From Arthrobacter sp. YN (lineage in GTDB: Bacteria > Actinomycetota > Actinomycetes > Actinomycetales > Micrococcaceae): a stretch of 64,000 bases of DNA. Location of the stretch: contig NZ_CP022436.1 of NCBI RefSeq assembly GCF_002224285.1, forward strand, positions 1,426,001 through 1,490,000. The letters are read 5' to 3'. This document shows, one piece after another, positions 34,481 to 43,844 of this stretch (its first letter is position 1; every line of letters begins with the position of its first letter). Position numbers and translations under genes: made by a program. The notes below the pieces were generated by a model. The model worked only from the letters and a program-made list of their open reading frames with translations, had not been told where the DNA came from and searched no databases.

Positions 34481-35836
34481 ATGTTTGATCTTTCCCCAGC
34501 GGCGCCCCGAGCCGCCAAGCTAACAGCGCTTGGCATTGGGGTCGCTCTCTTGGCCACGGCCTGTGGTGGGTCTTCGACTCCTACCCAGACCGGGTCTTCT
34601 TCCGCCGCGGCCGCAGGCATTTCCTGCCCGGCTCCCAGCGGCGGGGCGGGAGCCGGCAACAGCCAGGCTGCCACCAACACGGGACCAGTACCTCCCTCGA
34701 CCACCACCACTGACGCACCACTGAAACTTGGATCGCTCCTGCCGACGACGGGGTCGCTGGCGTTCCTCGGCCCACCCGAAATTGCCGGCGTCAACCTCGG
34801 CATCAAGGAAGTCAACGACGCCGGTGGCGTGCTCGGCGCACCTGTCTCTGTGGTCCACCGTGACTCCGGTGATACCAAGACGGACATCGCCACCCAGTCC
34901 ACCACCGCCCTCCTGGGCCAGGGTGTGAGCGCCGTTATCGGTGCCGCATCCTCCGGCGTTTCCAAGACGGTCATCAACCAGATCACGGGCGCCGGTGTTA
35001 TCCACTTCTCGCCCGCCAACACCTCGCCTGACTTCACCACGTGGGACGACAAGGGCCTCTACTGGCGAACTGCACCGTCCGACGTCCTGCAGGGCAAGGT
35101 TCTGGGCAACTACATGGCTACCTGTGGAGCACAGACCGTTGGCATGATCGTTCTGAACGACGCTTACGGAACCGGTCTCCAGAAGAACGTCAAGGAAGCT
35201 TTCGAGGCAGCCGGCGGCAAGGTTGTTGCTGAGGAACTCTTCAACGAGGGCGACTCCCAGTTCAGCAGCCAGGTGGACAAGGTCCTCGCAGCCAAGCCGG
35301 ATGCGATCGCCCTGATCACCTTCGACCAAGCCAAGAGCATCGTCCCCCTGATCACCGGCAAGGGCATCAAGCCCACGCAGCTGTTCATGGTTGACGGCAA
35401 CACCTCCGATTACAGCAAGGACTTCCAGGCCGGCACCATGAAGGGCGCACAGGGAACCATTCCCGGTACGTTCGCCAAGGACGACTTCAAGAAGAAGCTC
35501 CTCGCCATCGATCCCGCCCTGAAGGATTACAGCTACGCAGGCGAGTCCTACGACGCCGTGAACCTGATCTCGCTGGCCTCTGAGGCCGCCAAGAGCACCA
35601 AGGGCACGGAAATCGCAGCCAAGCTGAAGGAAGTCTCTGAAGGCGGCGAGAAGTGCACCACCTTCGCAGCCTGTGTCACGTTGCTCCGCGACGGCAAGGA
35701 CATCGACTACGACGGCCAGTCCGGTCCGGTCACGTTCTCCGACGCTGGCGACCCCACAGAGGCGTACATCGGTATCTACGAATACCAGGATGACAACACC
35801 TACAAGCCGGTCCGTGAAGAATTCGGCAAGCTCTAA
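34481..35836 (+). CDS. Branched-chain amino-acid-type ABC substrate-binding lipoprotein
   Basis: 451 residues from ATG 34481 with GAGGAG upstream. The signal region ends in the lipobox LATAC, and the lipid-anchored mature protein begins with a serine/threonine/glycine-rich linker. The LivJ/type I periplasmic-binding fold is shown by LKLGSLLPTTGSLAFLGPPE, VNLGIKEVNDAGGVLGAPV, AVIGAASSGVSKTVINQI and GVIHFSPANTSPDFTTWDD. It supplies ligand, probably leucine/isoleucine/valine or a related amide, to the permease-ATPase operon at 36.9-41.0 kb. The intervening phosphotransferase gene separates them, and the two units share a GlxR-like regulatory site. Confidence 0.92.
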   Translation: MFDLSPAAPRAAKLTALGIGVALLATACGGSSTPTQTGSSSAAAAGISCPAPSGGAGAGNSQAATNTGPVPPSTTTTDAPLKLGSLLPTTGSLAFLGPPEIAGVNLGIKEVNDAGGVLGAPVSVVHRDSGDTKTDIATQSTTALLGQGVSAVIGAASSGVSKTVINQITGAGVIHFSPANTSPDFTTWDDKGLYWRTAPSDVLQGKVLGNYMATCGAQTVGMIVLNDAYGTGLQKNVKEAFEAAGGKVVAEELFNEGDSQFSSQVDKVLAAKPDAIALITFDQAKSIVPLITGKGIKPTQLFMVDGNTSDYSKDFQAGTMKGAQGTIPGTFAKDDFKKKLLAIDPALKDYSYAGESYDAVNLISLASEAAKSTKGTEIAAKLKEVSEGGEKCTTFAACVTLLRDGKDIDYDGQSGPVTFSDAGDPTEAYIGIYEYQDDNTYKPVREEFGKL

Positions 35837-35864
35837 ACCGCAACTGATCTAAACCGCAGTCGGT

Positions 35865-35900
35865 AACAGGCCCCCTTCCTCATCTGGAAGGGGGCCTGTT
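35865..35900. terminator. Bidirectional terminator between binding protein and phosphotransferase genes
   Basis: Perfect arms AACAGGCCCCCTTCC and GGAAGGGGGCCTGTT lie between two convergent genes, 28 bases after one stop and 33 bases after the other, so either strand can use it. Confidence 0.85.
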
Positions 35901-35933
35901 CTGTGCTGGACTTTCTGTGCTGGACTGCGATCG

Positions 35934-36791
35934 CTACCCGTCGAAGGGGAGGAACCCTTCAAGGACCCGGGTCACCATTTCCACGCCCTGACGCTCAAAG
36001 ACGGCGTCTCCCACGCCGTGTGCCCAGACCACCGTGCCCACTGACTGGTTGAGGTTTTCCAGCGTCCACAGGTGGTGCTCCTCCTCGGTGGCGATCACCC
36101 TGCCAAACCCCTCGTGAAAGGCCGCGGCAAGCTTTGGCTGAGCGAGCAGCTGCTGGTGGCTGAGCCGGACCAGATCATGAACCCACGGGCGAAGCTCAGC
36201 GCGGCCAAAATCGATCACTTTGATCAGTCCGTCGTCGTCCAGCCAATTCCGGGGCTGGTAATCGCCATGGGTTGTCACCAGCGCGGCAGGACCCGGCTCC
36301 ACCGCATCAAGGGCTTCTTGTAGGCGGCTTCGCGTCTCCCCGGGCAAGAGACCGTGGGCGCGTTGAATGAGGGAGCCCGTCCTGGCAGTCAGCGCCCTTG
36401 CGTAGCTGCGGGAGGTTCCGGCCGGCAGGTGCATCCTTGAGAGCAGCATGCCGGCCTCACGGTACGTCCTGGGATCGGATTCGGAGGAGGTTCCGGCCAC
36501 CAGGGTCCCGGGCAAGTACCCGGTGACCAGGAGGCCTGCCTCAGGCGCCGCGTGCCTCAGGGCGGGTACCCTGCCGTGCAGCCCCGGCAGGCCCCGCGAG
36601 TAGGCCGCAATTTCCCTCCGGATGTGGTGGCTCGTGGTGCTGGCTTTGACGATGTATTCGTTGCCATCCGGGGCAGCCACCTGGAGGACGGTGGTGTCCT
36701 GGAGGGGCCATGAGTGGTCCTGAACCACGGTGAAGCCACCAAGCCATGACAAGAGGAGGCTTTGCTGCAGTTCCGTGATGGTTCCCGTCAT
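35934..36791 (-). CDS. Aminoglycoside phosphotransferase/choline kinase-like protein
   Basis: 285 residues from ATG 36791; an in-frame TTG 63 bases upstream gives a less likely longer form. The kinase-like fold is shown by the nucleotide-lysine strand EYIVKASTTSHHIRREIAAY, the catalytic loop TTHGDYQPRNWLDDD (H-G-D-x-x-x-x-N) and the metal-binding KVIDFGRAELRP (D-F-G). These proteins phosphorylate small molecules such as aminoglycosides, choline or sugars; the substrate cannot be read from sequence. It is not obviously linked to the flanking transporter genes, being convergent with one and separated by a terminator from the other. Confidence 0.8.
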   Translation of the reverse strand: MTGTITELQQSLLLSWLGGFTVVQDHSWPLQDTTVLQVAAPDGNEYIVKASTTSHHIRREIAAYSRGLPGLHGRVPALRHAAPEAGLLVTGYLPGTLVAGTSSESDPRTYREAGMLLSRMHLPAGTSRSYARALTARTGSLIQRAHGLLPGETRSRLQEALDAVEPGPAALVTTHGDYQPRNWLDDDGLIKVIDFGRAELRPWVHDLVRLSHQQLLAQPKLAAAFHEGFGRVIATEEEHHLWTLENLNQSVGTVVWAHGVGDAVFERQGVEMVTRVLEGFLPFDG

Positions 36792-36892
36792 CAGTCCAGC
36801 ATGCCATTGGGTGTCATTCCGCGTTGGCTGAAGGGGTCCAGGCGGCTTATCCAAGCTGCCGATCCCTTGGCAAAAGTGTGTCTTAAACAGCG

Positions 36893-36932
36893 GAAGGCCC
36901 CGGGTGGTGTTGTGGTGTCCCGGGGCCTTCCA
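36893..36932 (-). terminator. Terminator of the liv-type operon
   Basis: Perfect 13-base arms GGAAGGCCCCGGG and CCCGGGGCCTTCC lie 20 bases beyond the livF stop on the minus strand. Confidence 0.8.
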
Positions 36933-36951
36933 TGGTGTGGGGCTGCGGTGT

Positions 36952-37718
<767 letters not shown>

Positions 37719-37722
<4 letters not shown>

Positions 37723-38711
37723 TTCCCGTCCTCCTTCTTGGTTTCAGCGATGTCGGACAGGATGCCGGCGTCTTCAGTACCCACCACCGACTCTTCGTCG
37801 GCTTCGAGTTCGGCTTCGAGCACCTTGATGCCTTCAGCATCGCCGAGGTCCACGTCATGGTGGGCACCAAGGTAGGCATCGATGACGGCAGGGTTCTTCA
37901 TGACTTCGCCCGGAGGGCCTTCAGCCACCACCTTGCCTTCTGCCATGACCACTACCCAGTCCGCGATATGCCGGACCATGTTCATGTCGTGCTCCACGAA
38001 CAGCACGGTCATGCCTTCAGCCTTCAGGTTCTTGATGTGGTCCAGCAGCGACTGGGTCAGTGCTGGGTTCACGCCGGCCATGGGCTCATCGAGCATCACC
38101 AGCTTGGGTCGCACCATCAGGGAACGTGCCATTTCCAGCAGCTTCCGCTGTCCACCCGAGAGGGACGCAGCGTAGTCGTCCTTCTTGGCATCCAGCTTGA
38201 ACTTCTCCAACAGCACGTTGGCCTGGGCAGTGATTTCCTTCTCGCGGCCTCCCCACATGCCCTTGAACAGGGCCTTGGAGAGCCGTTCGCCAGGTTGGTC
38301 AGCGGCGCCGAGGCGCATGTTCTCCATGACGGTCAGCTTGCCCATCACCTTGGTCAGCTGGAACGTGCGGACCATTCCCATGCGTGCCACTTTGTAGGAG
38401 GAAACGCCTGCCAAGCTGTTGCCCTCGAACTGCCACTTGCCCGTATTGGGGGTGTCAAAGCCGGTGAGCAGGTTGAACAAGGTGGTCTTGCCGGCGCCGT
38501 TGGGCCCGATCAAAGCAGTGATCTTGTGGCGCGGGATCTCGAGGTATTCGACGTCCACAGCGTTGATGCCGCCAAAGGACCGGGTGACATCCTCTGCCAC
38601 TACGATGGGATCGCGCTTCTTGCAGCCGGGGGTGTTTTCCCCGACGGCGATGGGCCGCGAATCGGTCATGTAGTCGATATTCTCGGTATTGCGTTCGTTG
38701 GTCTCACTCAT
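37719..38711 (-). CDS. livG: Branched-chain amino-acid-type ABC ATPase (LivG-like)
   Basis: 330 residues, about 70 longer than the usual LivG. The core (residues 25-265) has VTRSFGGINAVDVEYLEIPR, Walker A GPNGAGKTT, the LivG-specific long loop with ALFKGMWGGREKEITAQANV, signature SLSGGQRKLLEMARSLM and Walker B VMLDEPMAGVNPAL, with the switch histidine in VEHDMNMVR. The extra residues are an N-terminal segment and an acidic C-terminal extension (GDAEGIKVLEAELEADEESV) of unknown role. It overlaps livM by four bases and livF by four bases. Confidence 0.93.
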
Positions 38712-39676
38712 GCGAAAGCAAGCTCCTTCTTATTGCCGAAGACGCCTTGCGGGCGGAAGATCATCAGGAGCATCAGCGCGACACCCACCAGGATGTAGCG
38801 CAACTGGCCGGCCTGGACGGTGGTCAGCCACGTGACTGCCCCTGATTCGATAAGGCCGTAGAGCAGGCTCTGGGTCAGCGACAGGACAACCCAGAAGATC
38901 ATGGCTCCGATGACCGGCCCCAGGACAGTGGCCATGCCACCGAGGAGGAGGCAGGTCCACAGGAAGAACGTCAGTTCCGTGCCGTAGTTGGACGGTTGGA
39001 CAGCGCCGCGGGGGAGCGTGAAGATCATGCCCGCCAAGGCTCCCAGGACACCACCGATGATCAGTGCCTGCATCTTGTAGGCGTAGACGTTCTTACCGAG
39101 CGAACGGACAGCATTCTCGTCTTCGCGTATGCCCTTCAGTACACGGCCCCACGGGCTGCGCATGAGGAGCCACACCAGCACACAGCACACGATCACCAGT
39201 CCCCAGCCGACGACGCGGATGAAGAAGTCACGGTTGTTCATGCCCATGTAGGACCCCTCGGGGAAGGGGTTCATGGCGTAGAACGTGTTTTCAAACGCGG
39301 CCAGGCCGTTGGCGGAGCCCGTGACGCTGGTGAGTTGGTTGGTGGTGACTACGTAGCGGACAATTTCTGCCGCTGCGATGGTGACGATTGCCAGGTAGTC
39401 GGCGCGTAGCCGGAGGGTGGGAATACCGAGGATGAAGGCGAAGATCACCGAGCAAAGAATGGAGATGATCAGTGCAAGGAAGAACGGAGCGTCGAAGCTC
39501 AGGGTGGAGATGGCGAAACCGTAGGCACCAACGGCCATAAAGCCTGCCTGGCCGAAGTTCAGCAGGCCTGAGTAGCCGAAGTGAACCGCAAGGCCCAAAG
39601 CGGCAAGTGCGTACGCCGCCGTCGTCGGGCTGAATAATTCGCCAAGGGCGCTGGAGAAAATGAATCCGAAGTCCAT
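38708..39676 (-). CDS. livM: Branched-chain amino-acid-type ABC permease (LivM-like)
   Basis: 322 residues with eight to nine hydrophobic helices. The LivM signature GYSGLLNFGQAGFMAVGAYG occurs near the start, with LRLRADYLAIVTIAAAEIVR and the coupling-helix region GRVLKGIREDENAVRSLGKN following. It forms the translocation channel with LivH. Overlaps livG by four bases; separated from livH by nine bases. Confidence 0.94.
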   Translation of the reverse strand: MDFGFIFSSALGELFSPTTAAYALAALGLAVHFGYSGLLNFGQAGFMAVGAYGFAISTLSFDAPFFLALIISILCSVIFAFILGIPTLRLRADYLAIVTIAAAEIVRYVVTTNQLTSVTGSANGLAAFENTFYAMNPFPEGSYMGMNNRDFFIRVVGWGLVIVCCVLVWLLMRSPWGRVLKGIREDENAVRSLGKNVYAYKMQALIIGGVLGALAGMIFTLPRGAVQPSNYGTELTFFLWTCLLLGGMATVLGPVIGAMIFWVVLSLTQSLLYGLIESGAVTWLTTVQAGQLRYILVGVALMLLMIFRPQGVFGNKKELAFA

Positions 39677-39685
39677 GGCCCGCTC

Positions 39686-41020
39686 CTAACCCACACGCTC
39701 ACGCCGGCCGAGGATACCCTGCGGTCGGAACAGAAGAACAACGATCATGATGAACAGTGCACCGACGTACTTGAGGTCGGCGGGGAGACCGAACACAGTA
39801 GTCAGTTCCACGAAGATGCCGACGACGATCGAGCCGATCAAGGCGCCGAAGACGGTTCCCAAACCACCGAGTGTCACGCCGGCGAAGATGAGAAGCAGGA
39901 TCTGCGAGCCCATGTCGAAGGTAACGCCCGGGCGGTAGTACGCCCACAGGATGCCACCGAGGGAGGCGAGGACGCCGCCAACGATCCAGACAATGCGGAT
40001 GACGGAGTCGACGTCGATGCCGGAGGCAGCGGCCAGCGCCGGGTTGTCCGCCACGGCGCGGGTCGCCTTGCCCAGACGGGTCTTCAGCAGGACGATGCCG
40101 ATCAAGGCGATGACCACGGCACTGATGACCAGCGACCAGAGGTTGTTCGGGGAGATGGAAACAGGGCCAATCTGGATTTCCGCGCTTTGTGCGCCGGGCA
40201 GCTGTTGGGTTGCTCCACCGAAGAAGAACTGGATGACGTAGCGGATGGCCAATGCCAGGCCGATGCTGACAATCATCATGGGAACGAGGCCGGAACCGCG
40301 CTTCCGCAGTGGACGCCAGAGTCCGGCGTCCTGGACGTAGCCGAAGAGCCCGCCGCCTATCAGTGCCAGAAGGATCGCGAGCCAGAAGGGGAGCCCGAAG
40401 CCGTTGAACATGAAGACGAGGACGGCGCCAAGGGTCACCATCTCGCCGTGGGCGAAGTTGGTCAGGCCCGTGGTTCCGAAGATCAGCGAGAGGCCCACAG
40501 AGGCGAGGGCAAGGAGGAGGCCAAAGCTCAGGCCCGCCACCAGGCGGTTGAGGAGGTTCTGGCCAAAGTCCTGCTGTTGGACCACGATGCCCTCACCGAA
40601 GGCGAAGATCACCGACAGGTTGGAGGTCTGGCTGAACGTGACGTCGCGGGGATTGTCCTGGCCCTCCGCCAGTGCGATGCCCTCCGGCAAGGTGGAGGTG
40701 TCCAACTCGATGGTGTAGGTGCCTTGGACGGGGACGCCGATGGTCCACGCGCCATTGGCTCCGGAGGTTGCTTCACCTTCGAACCCGTTGCCTGAGGCTT
40801 TGATTTTGACGCCGGGTATGGGTGCCCGGGCATCATCACGGAGGAACCCGCTGATGTTGTTTTGGAATGAGGTAGGGGATGGCGAAGGCGATGGGGTGGT
40901 TGCCTGTGCCGAGGGGGCGGCGATCAACAGAGTGGCGATGAGGGCTGCGAACAGCGCCCCCACAACTCTCTGCAGTCCCTTGGACCGTCTGATGGACGGG
41001 TCGCGCAGTGTGCTTCTCAA
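39686..41020 (-). CDS. livH: Branched-chain amino-acid-type ABC permease (LivH-like) with an N-terminal extracytoplasmic domain
   Basis: 444 residues from TTG 41020; the ribosome-binding site GGAGG lies eight bases upstream, which favours this over the GTG at 41035. Unusually, the permease body (about residues 145-440: SFGLLLALASVGLSLIFGTT, GLTNFAHGEMVTLGA, KATRAVADNPALAAASGIDV) is preceded by a signal-like helix, a Thr/Pro/Ser-rich linker and a folded segment (SGFLRDDARAPIPGVKIKAS to about residue 135) that resembles a carboxypeptidase-regulatory/transthyretin-like beta domain. That part would lie outside the membrane. A typical LivH is about 290-310 residues. First gene of livHMGF, with a GlxR-like site about 100 bases upstream. 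Confidence 0.88.
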   Translation of the reverse strand: MRSTLRDPSIRRSKGLQRVVGALFAALIATLLIAAPSAQATTPSPSPSPTSFQNNISGFLRDDARAPIPGVKIKASGNGFEGEATSGANGAWTIGVPVQGTYTIELDTSTLPEGIALAEGQDNPRDVTFSQTSNLSVIFAFGEGIVVQQQDFGQNLLNRLVAGLSFGLLLALASVGLSLIFGTTGLTNFAHGEMVTLGAVLVFMFNGFGLPFWLAILLALIGGGLFGYVQDAGLWRPLRKRGSGLVPMMIVSIGLALAIRYVIQFFFGGATQQLPGAQSAEIQIGPVSISPNNLWSLVISAVVIALIGIVLLKTRLGKATRAVADNPALAAASGIDVDSVIRIVWIVGGVLASLGGILWAYYRPGVTFDMGSQILLLIFAGVTLGGLGTVFGALIGSIVVGIFVELTTVFGLPADLKYVGALFIMIVVLLFRPQGILGRRERVG

Positions 41021-41437
41021 AATGGAAACCTCCACAGTGGGGGTGGTCCCGGCTGCGCCATTGCAGCCGGTGCGAACGGTAAATGGGGCTTGTGAACAGT
41101 TCTTGCCTAGCTGCCTCGATTGTGATCTAAGTCACCCATGTGTGGCCTATGTTACCGCCCGGTGGGCTGAATATAGGCCCAGTTCGAGGGTGCAAACATC
41201 GCGATCAGATAACAACTGTGAAGCTATAGGCAACTCATGATGTAGCTGCACTTAAGTAAACCTTTGTTGTGTAAGGGTGCTTCTAAACGTTTGGCGCGTG
41301 TCCTGCCTCTGCCACCCTGCCGCTTTCGTGTCACGGTTGCGTTTCGTCTGGGTGGACAGGGGAACTTTCCCTGCCGCGCGCGCGTGGTAATTGGTACCGT
41401 GAACTATCACTAGCCCTTTTTCAGGAGGACACCCGCA
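41021..41437. other. Divergent intergenic region between livH and the Bax inhibitor-like gene
   Basis: Over 400 bases without a gene. It holds the CRP/GlxR-like site (41121-41136), an AT-rich stretch with minus-strand promoter candidates for livHMGF (41150-41270), and the plus-strand promoter and GGAGG site for the gene at 41438. A small GC-rich alternating stretch (GCGCGCGCG at 41377-41385) is also present. Confidence 0.5.
41121..41136. promoter_or_regulatory. CRP/GlxR-like site upstream of livHMGF
   Basis: TGTGATCTAAGTCACC matches TGTGA-N2-TA-N2-TCACA with one mismatch at the final base. It lies about 100 bases before the livH start codon. It mirrors the site before the binding-protein gene, suggesting both parts of the transporter answer to the same cAMP-type regulator. 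Confidence 0.65.
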
Positions 41438-42349
41438 ATGGCACTTGGCGGAAACCCAGTCTTCAACGGAAAGAATTTCCGTGGAGCAAAGCAGGCCCCG
41501 CCTGTCCCGCAGAACCCGTACGGCCAGCAGTTCAACCAGGCACCCGGCCGTGCGCCGAGCCAGGTCATGGACGGCCATGCAGCATGGTCTGCCCAGCATC
41601 AGAACATGACCAATGAGCAGCTGCAGCAGATGTACAACCAGCCGGCTGCCGGCCCCGCCGACACCGGCCGCATGACCTATGACGACGTCATCATGAAGAC
41701 TGTCGCCTGCCTCGTGGTCTTGGTGATCGGCGCCGGCGTGACGCTCTTCGTTGCTCCCGCACTCTCCACCATGCTCATGATCGTTGGCGCACTGGGCGGC
41801 TTCGTCCTGGCACTGGTCAACACCTTCAAGAAGCAGCCTTCACCGGCACTGATCCTTGCCTACGCCGGCTTGGAGGGCCTTTTCCTGGGTGGCCTGACCC
41901 GCATCCTCGACGGCATGTACCCCGGCGTCGGCCTCCAGGCTGTCATCGGCACGCTGGCAGTCTTCGGCGTCACCCTGGTGCTCTTCAAGAGCGGTAAGGT
42001 CCGCGCCACTCCCAAGATGGTGCGTTTCTTCATGATCGCCACTATTGGTTACGCGGTCTTCGCGCTGATCAACATGGTGATGATGTGGACCGGAGCTGTC
42101 CAGGAGCCGTTCGGCCTCCGGACCAGCATGGAAATCGCAGGCATTCCGCTGGGTGTCTTCATCGGCATCCTGGCCATCGGCCTGGCAGCGTTCTCGCTGA
42201 TCATGGACTTCACCAGCATCGAGGAAGGCGTCCGCGCCGGCGCCCCGGAGCGTTACTCCTGGGTTGCAGCATTCGGCCTGACGGTCACGCTGGTCTGGCT
42301 CTACGTGGAAATCATCCGCCTCCTGGCTATCCTGCGAGGCGACGACTAA
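41438..42349 (+). CDS. Bax inhibitor-1/YccA-like family membrane protein
   Basis: 303 residues from ATG 41438 with AGGAGG upstream. The N-terminal 85 residues are hydrophilic and rich in proline, glutamine and asparagine (NPYGQQFNQAPGRAPSQ). Seven hydrophobic helices follow, starting MKTVACLVVLVIGAGVTLFV, with the family's charged motif in the loop SIEEGVRAGAPERYSWVAAF. The E-G-V/x-G-A-P pattern and the aspartate pairs match the actinobacterial Bax1-I proteins. The bacterial role is unclear; related proteins act as pH-gated calcium leak channels or help membrane-protein quality control. A canonical terminator follows. Confidence 0.9.
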   Translation: MALGGNPVFNGKNFRGAKQAPPVPQNPYGQQFNQAPGRAPSQVMDGHAAWSAQHQNMTNEQLQQMYNQPAAGPADTGRMTYDDVIMKTVACLVVLVIGAGVTLFVAPALSTMLMIVGALGGFVLALVNTFKKQPSPALILAYAGLEGLFLGGLTRILDGMYPGVGLQAVIGTLAVFGVTLVLFKSGKVRATPKMVRFFMIATIGYAVFALINMVMMWTGAVQEPFGLRTSMEIAGIPLGVFIGILAIGLAAFSLIMDFTSIEEGVRAGAPERYSWVAAFGLTVTLVWLYVEIIRLLAILRGDD

Positions 42350-42385
42350 CTGCTGCAGGCCAAACCTGCAAAGTAAGCCAACGCG

Positions 42386-42418
42386 AAATGCCCCCGAAGA
42401 GTCTTCGGGGGCATTTTT
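42386..42418 (+). terminator. Terminator of the Bax inhibitor-like gene
   Basis: AAATGCCCCCGAAGA and TCTTCGGGGGCATTTTT pair with a one-base loop, 36 bases after the stop. Confidence 0.92.
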
Positions 42419-42425
42419 GTGTCCA

Positions 42426-42507
42426 TGAGGGGCGAGGTCTCGGGTGTAAGCAAAGGCTCAAAGGGGTGAGGGGCGAGGTCTCAACTGTAAGCGAGGGCTC
42501 AAAGGGG
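42426..42507 (+). repeat. Two tandem copies of a 41-base unit
   Basis: The units 42426-42466 and 42467-42507 both begin TGAGGGGCGAGGTCTC and end in GGCTCAAAGGGG; they differ only at a few middle positions (GGG versus AAC; CAA versus CGAG region). The G-rich array lies between a terminator and the convergent thiolase gene. A related short palindrome (CCCCTCGCGG, 42519-42528) follows. No coding potential. Confidence 0.85.
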
Positions 42508-42544
42508 CGAGATCCAACCCCTCGCGGCCAGAACCCCCTCGCGG

Positions 42545-43788
42545 TTAGCTCAGACGCTCGAAAACCACAGCCATGCCCTGCCCGCCGCCAACACACAGGG
42601 TGGCAAGCCCCAGGGTTCCATCGCGCTCCTTGAGCCCGTTCAGGAGCGTGCTGGTCATCCGTGCACCGGTCATGCCGAAGGGGTGTCCCAGGGCGATGGC
42701 GCCACCGTGGACGTTGAGCTTGGCGGGGTCGATGCCCAGTTCCCGTGCGCTTGCCACCACCTGGACTGCGAAGGCTTCGTTAAGCTCCACGAGATCAATG
42801 TCGTCCATGGTCAGTCCGGCCAGTGCCAAGGCCCGCTGGGTGGATTCAACAGGTCCCATGCCCATGAGCTCGGGGAGAGGGCACTCACTCCGGTGGACAC
42901 CACCCTGGCCAGCGGTTCGAGGCCCAGCTCGCGGGCCCGGGTATCGCTCATGACCACCACGGCAGCGGCGCCGTCGTTGAGGGGGCACGCGTTGCCGGCG
43001 GTGACCGTCCCATCGGAGCGGAAAACGGGCTGCAGGGCGGACACCGCTTCAAGGGTCACTCCCGCCCGCGGAGAGTCGTCGCGCTCTACCACGCTGCCGT
43101 CCTTGCGGGTGTAGGGGGTGATGTCGCGGGCGTAGAAGCCCGAGGAGATGGCAACCTCGGCCCGGTTCTGGCTCAGGACGCCCCACTCATCCTGCTCGGC
43201 CCTGCTGATGCCGTAGGTGGTGGCAACGTTCTCTGCTGTCTGGCCCATGGAGATGTAGATGTCCGGCAAGCGGCCACCCAATCGGGGATCGGTCCACGGA
43301 ATGTTGGACGCTGCCCTGGCAGCAGTGCGATGGGCTGCCGGGCCGAAAAGGGGGTTGTGGTTGGCAGTGTCCGTTTCCCCGGCGCCTGCCCAGTTCTGGT
43401 AGCGGGACACGCTCTCCACCCCGGCGGAAACGATCGCGTTGGCTTCACCGGCTTTGATGGCGTGGAAGGCCATCCGCAGCGTTTGCAGGCTCGATGCACA
43501 GAAGCGGTTGATGGTGGCCGCCGGTACCCGGTCCATTCCGGCCAGGACGGCAACCACCCGTGCCATGTTGGAGCCGGCTTCACCGCTGGGTTCTGCGCAG
43601 CCAAGAAGGAGGTCGTCCAGACCGCGCCCATCCTCGGCGACTGGATCAAACGCCGGAATTTTGGCGAGAGCCGCCTGAACCATGGCGGTGGCGAGGTCAT
43701 CGGGGCGCTCTTCCCTTAGGGAACCTTTGAAGGCGCGGCCTATGGGGCTTCTGGCAGTGGAAACAATGACAGCCTCAGTCATGGCCAC
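42545..43788 (-). pseudogene. Acetyl-CoA C-acetyltransferase (thiolase), split by a single-base frameshift
   Basis: From ATG 43788 the frame gives a normal thiolase: VIVSTARSPIGRAFKGSLRE, the nucleophile site INRFCASSLQTLRMA, and ACPLNDGAAAVVVMSDTRAR. At the run of four C (plus-strand GGGG 42872-42875) it diverges. The coding signal resumes as ELMGMGPVESTQRALALAGL, DIDLVELNEAFAVQVVAS, NVHGGAIALGHPFGMTGAR with the catalytic His and CVGGGQGMAVV with the second catalytic Cys. One added base restores 414 residues, the expected length. Thiolases cleave 3-ketoacyl-CoA or condense acetyl-CoA. All catalytic residues survive on both sides, so the gene was probably intact before sequencing. Confidence 0.85.
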
Positions 43789-43794
43789 AGCTTA

Positions 43795-43822
43795 CGCCCG
43801 GCGCCTGCACCAGCGCCGGGCG
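43795..43822 (-). terminator. Hairpin between galK and thiolase genes
   Basis: CGCCCGGCGC and GCGCCGGGCG form a perfect stem 22 bases beyond the galK stop on the minus strand and just upstream of the thiolase start. Confidence 0.65.
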
Positions 43823-43844
43823 GTTGCTGGAAATCACCGAAGTG

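Noticed and set aside
42426..42507. Tandem repeat considered as a CRISPR remnant
   Set aside because: The two units are directly adjacent, without unique spacers, and no cas gene is near.
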